Of a stretch of DNA of 64,000 nt, positions 59,493-64,000 are shown one piece after another. How positions within the stretch are numbered: the stretch's first letter is position 1; every line of letters starts with the position of its first letter. The DNA comes from Vibrio sp. NTOU-M3 (GTDB lineage: Bacteria; Pseudomonadota; Gammaproteobacteria; Enterobacterales; Vibrionaceae). The stretch spans positions 2,046,001 through 2,110,000 of the forward strand of contig NZ_CP162100.1 in assembly GCF_040869035.1 (NCBI RefSeq), given 5' to 3'. Made by a program: the position numbers and the translations under genes. The notes below the pieces were generated by a model. It saw nothing but the letters and a program-made list of their open reading frames with translations. It had not been told where the DNA came from and did not search any database.

Positions 59493-59509
59493 TTCACGGA
59501 ATTTTCACG
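59493..59509. promoter_or_regulatory. TTCACG-N5-TTCACG direct repeat, candidate OmpR-family operator
   Basis: The exact hexamer TTCACG occurs twice with an 11-bp period (59493 and 59504). OmpR/PhoB-class regulators typically bind tandem hexamers at this period. It lies 46 bases before the response regulator ATG and 90 bases from the divergent GT2 gene, so it could control both. Confidence 0.5.
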
Positions 59510-59554
59510 CTAAGTTTGTTGCTATATATCGGGTTAAAGGTACGGAAATACAAA

Positions 59555-60229
59555 ATGAATAACGTTCTATTAATCGAAGATAACCGCGAAATCGCTGGCG
59601 TCTTGTTTGACTATTTTGAGTGTTTGGGAACAGAACTCGACTACGCCGATAATGGTGAACTCGGGCTTGAGTTGGCGATGAACAATCAGTTTGATCTGAT
59701 ATTGCTGGATCTGATGCTACCAAGAATGGATGGCCTAACGGTTTGTAACCGATTAAGAGAAGCAGGAAACAACACCCCGATATTGATGCTAACGGCACTC
59801 GACAACCGTGAGGATATGTTGCGTGGCTTCGCTCATGGGGCTGATGATTACCTGACCAAACCTTTTGATCTCGATATTTTGGAAGCACGCATGCGAGCCT
59901 TAATCCGACGCTATCGTGGTGAAGTGGCGCATAGCAAACTCACGTTTGGCGAGTTGAGTATCGATCAAAAAACCCGGCAAGCTTACCGCCTAGATAAGCG
60001 CCTAGCTCTTAACCCAACCACTTACACCATTCTTGAACTGCTTTGCTTCAAGGCCCCCGAGGTGGTGACAAGACAAGAGTTAGCCAGCAAATTATGGCAA
60101 GAATACGAACCCAATAATGATGTTTTGCGCAGCCATATCTACCAACTTCGTAACCAATTGGATAAACCATTCGCTAAGCCGATGCTACTGACGATCCCAA
60201 AAGTCGGTTACCGTTTGGAGGCGAAGTGA
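59555..60229 (+). CDS. OmpR-family response regulator
   Basis: A 224-residue regulator. The receiver has the acidic pair Glu8-Asp9, phosphoacceptor Asp52 in ILLDLMLPRMDG, and Lys in YLTKPFD. A C-terminal winged helix (about residues 130-222) contains NPTTYTILELL and SHIYQLRNQLDKPF. I start at ATG 59555 (MNNVLLIEDNREIAG); the upstream 13 codons belong to the promoter region. The stop overlaps the kinase start (TGATG). The signal is not known. Confidence 0.92.
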   Translation: MNNVLLIEDNREIAGVLFDYFECLGTELDYADNGELGLELAMNNQFDLILLDLMLPRMDGLTVCNRLREAGNNTPILMLTALDNREDMLRGFAHGADDYLTKPFDLDILEARMRALIRRYRGEVAHSKLTFGELSIDQKTRQAYRLDKRLALNPTTYTILELLCFKAPEVVTRQELASKLWQEYEPNNDVLRSHIYQLRNQLDKPFAKPMLLTIPKVGYRLEAK

Positions 60230-61491
60230 TGCTGAAAAATTTCTTAAGCAGCACACAAACACTAACCGGTAGATTGGCGCTCTTTTTTGGTGGTGTTTCC
60301 TGCGTCGTCGGCTTAGTCGCTTTCCTGATCTTTTTCCTTGCGTTGCAATGGTCTGAAGATCGGGTCGGCGAACGACGAATTCTGATTGATCGCAATGAAG
60401 CCGTAAACGCATTCCTTAGTGGTGCTGAAGGTAAAATCTCCCTCGATACACTCACTGACGCTTACAACGATTTATCGCTCCTACCAGAGCCATACAATCA
60501 ATACCTGCAAAAACATGATTCATTTTTGGGTGAAGTAGGACTCACCCAGAGCCCTGAATCTCATATGATCTACAAAGGTCATTATTTTGAAAACGGACAA
60601 AAGAAAGACATCGTCCTACTCTCAGAAATCGATCAAGTGGAGTTCCACGTTCAAGAAATGCTGGTGTCTGCAAGTATCGTTATCCTCTTCGTTGTCCTGC
60701 TGATGTTCATTTTCGGAGCACTGCTGTATCGGTTATCTAAGCGTTTAATCGAGCCCATTAACGAGTTAGCGGCTCAACTAGAAACCCAGACAGCAGATAC
60801 ATCCAGTCCATTTGTTATCCAGCCTCAAGCCGCGCACGAATTTCAACTCTTGACTCAGCGCCTCAATCAATATCGCCAAGATCTCAACCAAGCCCTCAAA
60901 CGAGAGCAGGCATTTGCGCGGTATGCGAGCCACGAACTTCGTACGCCACTCACCGTTGTTAAAGGTGCCACCAAACTCATTACGCGTGATGACATCAGTG
61001 AGTTTCAAACGCGACAAGTTAAACGGATTAACGACTCCACCGATAATATGATCGCCATGGTCGATGCGCTGCTTGCCATCGTGCGTTATGAGCGAAATGT
61101 CAGTGAGCAACCTTTGAGAAGCGTCTCTCTCTCTGAGATACAGGCAATCGTAGACAGCAATGCACCACAAGCACAAGACAAAGGGATTCAAATAGTGATG
61201 CATTTTGAACAAGCGCCAAAATTATTCGCAACTCCAGCGGTTCTCAGTATGGTGATTGGCAACTTATTACGAAATGCTGTTGCTGCCGCCCAGAACGGTA
61301 TTGTGGATTTGCACATCAATGCCCAAGAACTCACGGTGATCGATGATGGGCACGGTTTGGTAACTCAGGCCGACCCGCAAGGCCATGGACTTGGACTGAT
61401 GATTGTTGAAGATCTATGTCTTCGATATGGCTGGCAGTTCACGCTTAATGAGCACCCACAGCGAGGTTGCATCGCTACCATCCGTTTCTAA
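60229..61491 (+). CDS. Membrane sensor histidine kinase
   Basis: A 420-residue kinase: TM1 about residues 17-42, periplasmic loop about 43-148, TM2 about 149-172, then a linker, HisKA with ASHELRTPLTVVKGA (His235), and HATPase_c with NLLRNAVAAA (N box), VIDDGHGL (G1) and GHGLGLMIVED (G2). The start is ATG 60229, sharing a base with the regulator stop. The periplasmic loop is about 100 residues and has no recognised sensor family. It probably signals to the adjacent regulator. Confidence 0.9.
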   Translation: MLKNFLSSTQTLTGRLALFFGGVSCVVGLVAFLIFFLALQWSEDRVGERRILIDRNEAVNAFLSGAEGKISLDTLTDAYNDLSLLPEPYNQYLQKHDSFLGEVGLTQSPESHMIYKGHYFENGQKKDIVLLSEIDQVEFHVQEMLVSASIVILFVVLLMFIFGALLYRLSKRLIEPINELAAQLETQTADTSSPFVIQPQAAHEFQLLTQRLNQYRQDLNQALKREQAFARYASHELRTPLTVVKGATKLITRDDISEFQTRQVKRINDSTDNMIAMVDALLAIVRYERNVSEQPLRSVSLSEIQAIVDSNAPQAQDKGIQIVMHFEQAPKLFATPAVLSMVIGNLLRNAVAAAQNGIVDLHINAQELTVIDDGHGLVTQADPQGHGLGLMIVEDLCLRYGWQFTLNEHPQRGCIATIRF

Positions 61492-61554
61492 GCTGCCCAA
61501 CGGACGCTATTTTAGGTAAGATAGCGCCCCTTAAATCTCTAACTAGCATCAAGT

Positions 61555-62490
61555 ATGAAACTGAGCGATAGCCCAATAACCCAACACCACTTTAATGGTA
61601 TCGACTTTTACCTTAAGCGTGATGATCAGTTACATAGTCACTTTACTGGGAACAAAGCACGTAAGTTCATGCAGCTGTTAGAAATGGACTCTCCTCAAGT
61701 CACCACATTGGTTGGCTATGGTAGCCCACAAGCTAATTCTCTCTATTCCCTTGCCGCGTTAGCTTCTATTAAAGGCTGGCAACTTGATTTCTGTGTTGAC
61801 CATATTCCTTCATGGCTAAAAGATAACCCGCGAGGTAACTATCGTGGAGCTTTGGAACTGGGCGCCAATATTGTAGCAATGAAAGATAGCATCGAAACTG
61901 CGCATCTCCACCCCTCTGACTTTATCAAAGCAAACTACGTTGAAGAGCAATACCTTGTGGTTCCGGAAGGGGGACGATGTCAACTGGCCGAGTATGGGGT
62001 AAAACAGTTGGCGATGGAGCTCCTATCTTGGACACGCTTTGAGGGCAGTAAGGAATTTGTGGTTGCTCTGCCTTCAGGCACTGGAACTACGGCACTGTAT
62101 TTACACAAGCACCTTGCACCCCACGGCATCGATGTGATCACGTGCCCTTGTGTCGGTGGCAAAGATTATTTAGTTCAACAATTTGAAGAGCTGGGAGAAA
62201 CGTCTCACCCAATGATCCTTGAACTGGAGAAAAAGCATCATTTCGGTAAACTTTATTATGAAGATTATCTGATCTGGCAGTCGTTGCTTGAACAGACCAA
62301 TATCGAGTTTGAACTCTTGTACGACCCGATGATGTGGCAATGTTTAAGTCAATGGCATCAGCAAAACAGTGATAAAACCCTGATCTATATTCATCAGGGA
62401 GGATTGCTTGGCAACGAGAGCATGTTACCAAGATATGAGCGGCAATATGGCCTAGCAGGCGCATGCAGCGACGAGAAGGAAGTAATATGA
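61555..62490 (+). CDS. PLP-dependent ACC deaminase / D-cysteine desulfhydrase family enzyme
   Basis: A 311-residue fold type II PLP enzyme. Lys34 in TGNKARK is the expected Schiff-base Lys, with YGSPQANSLYSLAAL (substrate-binding loop) and LPSGTGTTALYL (phosphate-binding loop). The C-terminus has YIHQGGLLGNESM. The family includes ACC deaminase and D-cysteine desulfhydrase, and specificity cannot be read here. It is shorter than E. coli DcyD (328). The stop overlaps the next start as ATGA. Confidence 0.85.
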   Translation: MKLSDSPITQHHFNGIDFYLKRDDQLHSHFTGNKARKFMQLLEMDSPQVTTLVGYGSPQANSLYSLAALASIKGWQLDFCVDHIPSWLKDNPRGNYRGALELGANIVAMKDSIETAHLHPSDFIKANYVEEQYLVVPEGGRCQLAEYGVKQLAMELLSWTRFEGSKEFVVALPSGTGTTALYLHKHLAPHGIDVITCPCVGGKDYLVQQFEELGETSHPMILELEKKHHFGKLYYEDYLIWQSLLEQTNIEFELLYDPMMWQCLSQWHQQNSDKTLIYIHQGGLLGNESMLPRYERQYGLAGACSDEKEVI

Positions 62491-62753
62491 AATATGGGTT
62501 ACTGCTGCTTTTGATGTTCTCTGGTATCACAAGCGCCAAAGTGATTTCGACACCATCGAAACCTATCGTTGCCGTCGATGGAAGTGAGCTTGCCAAGCGT
62601 GTTTGTTACTATCAAGATCAGGCGTACTCACTCGGCGCCGTTTTACAAGTGGGTGAGCACTATTTAATTTGCACTGAAGCCAACAAATACGAAACCAACG
62701 GCGCATTAAAGTGGGAGCCGTTAAAAGAGTCCTCAGCTAAAATCACACACTAG
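62487..62753 (+). CDS. DUF1496 periplasmic small protein
   Basis: An 88-residue protein with signal peptide MKYGLLLLLMFSGITSAK; the body has KRVCYYQDQAYSLGAVLQVG and LICTEANKY, the two-Cys DUF1496 pattern. I start at ATG 62487, inside the PLP-gene stop (ATGA), after GAAGGAAG. The function is unknown. It faces an SBP gene 13 bases away. Confidence 0.8.
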   Translation: MKYGLLLLLMFSGITSAKVISTPSKPIVAVDGSELAKRVCYYQDQAYSLGAVLQVGEHYLICTEANKYETNGALKWEPLKESSAKITH

Positions 62754-62766
62754 CGCACTTTACGCG

Positions 62767-63624
62767 TTACATACACGCGATCAACGACTGCTCCTTCCCG
62801 CCTAATACACTTGAGATATGCGCTTCAACAATCTCTTGGTGACGTCCTGATTGCTTAAGAGAAATAATCGCCTGATTGATTAATGTGACCAATTTCTCCG
62901 CCCTTGGCGACTGCTTTGAAACCATTAAGTAAAAATTGACGGGTGCCATATCTAATTTCTGGCAACCCACCTCTTCAAAATGAGTCACCTTCCCCGTCGC
63001 CAGCCCACCAGCTATTAAAGATGCTTGGGTTTCAAATACATTGCATCGGCCATGTGCTAACAGCTGAAGTAAACTGTCGATATTATTATGGGTGGAATAG
63101 ATAATGTTTTCCTGAGGAATGCCATACGCTGAGGTATATATTTCATAATTCCAGCCTTGCATACCGCAAATCTTGAAATGCTTCAGCTCGTCCATGGATG
63201 TGACTAGCTTTTGTGTCACCGGGTTTACGACACCATTTGGATATTCGGAGTACGAGAAAAAGAGGCTCGATGGCGCGGAATAAAGTGGCCCCACAAAATA
63301 GTAATGCTCAGCGCGACTGTCGTTAAATGTGGCATCCGATGCCACCTCATGCTTCCCAATCGACTTATAATTTTCGGTATTTTTAAGGCATCGAGACCAA
63401 GGGATTAGCTGAGGTTCAAACTCAATATCGATGATTTCAGAAATCGCTTTAAACAGGTCAACATTAACACCTTGAGGCGTTTTATCTTCCAGTTTTTCAT
63501 CACTCGACAAGCTATAAAAATAGGGAGCCCAAGGCTCCCCACATACTTTAATGGCACTTTCTTTCGCAAAGGCATTGCTGCATATAAACAAGAACACAAT
63601 CAAACCAATGGCTTTCAATCCCAT
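62767..63624 (-). CDS. Orphan periplasmic solute-binding protein (SBP_bac_3-like)
   Basis: A 285-residue protein with a signal peptide (GLKAIGLIVFLFICSNAFA) and an amino acid-binding-protein-like fold: KVCGEPWAPYFY, then GVNVDLFKAISE. Cys residues (about 28, 104, 154, 194, 238) are more frequent than in ArtJ-type proteins. No permease or ATPase gene is adjacent. Such orphans can feed chemoreceptors or sensors; the ligand is unknown. A ribosome site TTAGGA precedes the ATG. Confidence 0.8.
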   Translation of the reverse strand: MGLKAIGLIVFLFICSNAFAKESAIKVCGEPWAPYFYSLSSDEKLEDKTPQGVNVDLFKAISEIIDIEFEPQLIPWSRCLKNTENYKSIGKHEVASDATFNDSRAEHYYFVGPLYSAPSSLFFSYSEYPNGVVNPVTQKLVTSMDELKHFKICGMQGWNYEIYTSAYGIPQENIIYSTHNNIDSLLQLLAHGRCNVFETQASLIAGGLATGKVTHFEEVGCQKLDMAPVNFYLMVSKQSPRAEKLVTLINQAIISLKQSGRHQEIVEAHISSVLGGKEQSLIACM

Positions 63625-63681
63625 TATCTATTCCTAACTTATGCAAATGCTAAAAGTATAGATAATGTTCTGAAATTCGCG

Positions 63682-64000
63682 TTACTTTAGCCCGCCCATT
63701 AACACATATTTTTGCTCTAGATATTCTTCGATTCCTGCTCTGCCACCTTCACGCCCTAACCCGCTTTCTTTAACACCACCAAATGGGGCACTTGCGGTTG
63801 AAATCAGCCCTTGGTTGACACCAACCATGCCAGATTCCAACGCTTCACTAACCCTAAATGCCCGAGCTAGGTCTTGCGTATAAACATAACTCGCTAAACC
63901 CACTTCTGTCTGATTAGCCCGCTCTATCACTTCCTCTTCATCATGAAAACGGTAGAGCGGTGCTAACGGCCCAAAGGTTTCTTCAGTGGTGCAAAGCATC
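63682..64000 (-). CDS. NAD(P)-dependent aldehyde dehydrogenase, C-terminal part (5' end outside window)
   Basis: The frame runs out of the right edge; only about 105 C-terminal residues are seen. [39 protein letters not shown] and [29 protein letters not shown] match succinate-semialdehyde dehydrogenases (GabD-like). The catalytic Cys and Glu lie outside. It appears to be transcribed toward the orphan binding protein gene, 57 bases away. Confidence 0.85.
   Translation of the reverse strand, partial: MLCTTEETFGPLAPLYRFHDEEEVIERANQTEVGLASYVYTQDLARAFRVSEALESGMVGVNQGLISTASAPFGGVKESGLGREGGRAGIEEYLEQKYVLMGGLK

Noticed and set aside
1..64000. CRISPR arrays, tRNA/rRNA genes, insertion sequences, integron sites or prophage
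   Set aside because: Looked for because of the CARF nuclease and Vibrio context; no regularly spaced repeats, transposase genes, cloverleaf genes or phage genes were recognised.

Overview
The window is a gene-dense stretch of a gammaproteobacterial chromosome, almost certainly Vibrio. The evidence is protein-level similarity to Vibrio families (FabV-type enoyl reductase, the VC1899-like CARF nuclease, DUF3360, CsiV, a PlzB-like PilZ protein beside mfd), three chemoreceptor genes, moderate GC, and E. coli-like core operons (msbA-lpxK-ycaR-kdsB, lolCDE, hinT-ycfL-lpoB-thiK-ycfP-ndh, yeaG-yeaH with a spoVR gene). The species cannot be fixed from this alone. No tRNA, rRNA, insertion sequence, prophage, integron or CRISPR array was seen. 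Both ends cut genes: dinG at the left and an aldehyde dehydrogenase at the right.

Layout. 1-2.1 kb: dinG 3' end, a TSUP permease, priC and rsmS. 2.1-8.1 kb: a dCache chemoreceptor, xthA, and a large lipoprotein zinc metallopeptidase of the ImpA/M88 type. 8.2-11.4 kb: a basic amino acid ABC importer in artPIQM order with an upstream ARG box. 12-20.1 kb: an anaerobic block of a DUF3360 membrane protein (FNR box), pflB, lpxR, a chemoreceptor and pflA (ArcA-like direct repeat). 20.2-26.6 kb: a CbiM-like membrane protein, yfbU, then the stress module prkA/yeaG-yeaH-spoVR. 26.6-32.6 kb: the lipid A/KDO operon comEC-msbA-lpxK-ycaR-kdsB, including a 59-residue ycaR. 32.6-41.4 kb: a DUF2062 protein, lolCDE, a PilZ gene, mfd and csiV. 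41.5-48.2 kb: a GNAT enzyme, ndh (FNR box), ycfP, thiK, lpoB, ycfL, a COG3014 lipoprotein and hinT. 48.4-51.8 kb: a chemoreceptor and a stand-alone CARF nuclease. 51.8-56.3 kb: fabV, fadE and a PsrA-like TetR repressor. 56.4-62.8 kb: a probable small RNA, a GtrA/ArnT-like/GT2 glycosylation cassette divergent from a two-component system, then a PLP enzyme with a DUF1496 protein. The last part holds an orphan solute-binding protein and the partial aldehyde dehydrogenase.

How the genes work together. Several blocks concern the envelope: lipid A synthesis and flipping (LpxK, MsbA, KdsB), lipid A deacylation (LpxR), lipoprotein export (LolCDE), peptidoglycan synthase activation (LpoB, CsiV) and glycan decoration (GtrA/GT39/GT2). 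A second theme is oxygen-responsive energy metabolism (DUF3360-PflB-PflA, Ndh), for which FNR and ArcA-like sites can be read directly. A third is fatty acid turnover (FabV, FadE, PsrA-like repressor), with a FadR-type site and a PsrA-type site at one promoter.

Most of the window is ordinary core genome. The points most worth following are the CARF nuclease without CRISPR, the unannotated transcript with its own terminator at 56.4-56.6 kb, the FNR-driven DUF3360 gene next to pflB, and the 11-bp-period direct repeat between the two-component system and the glycosylation cassette.
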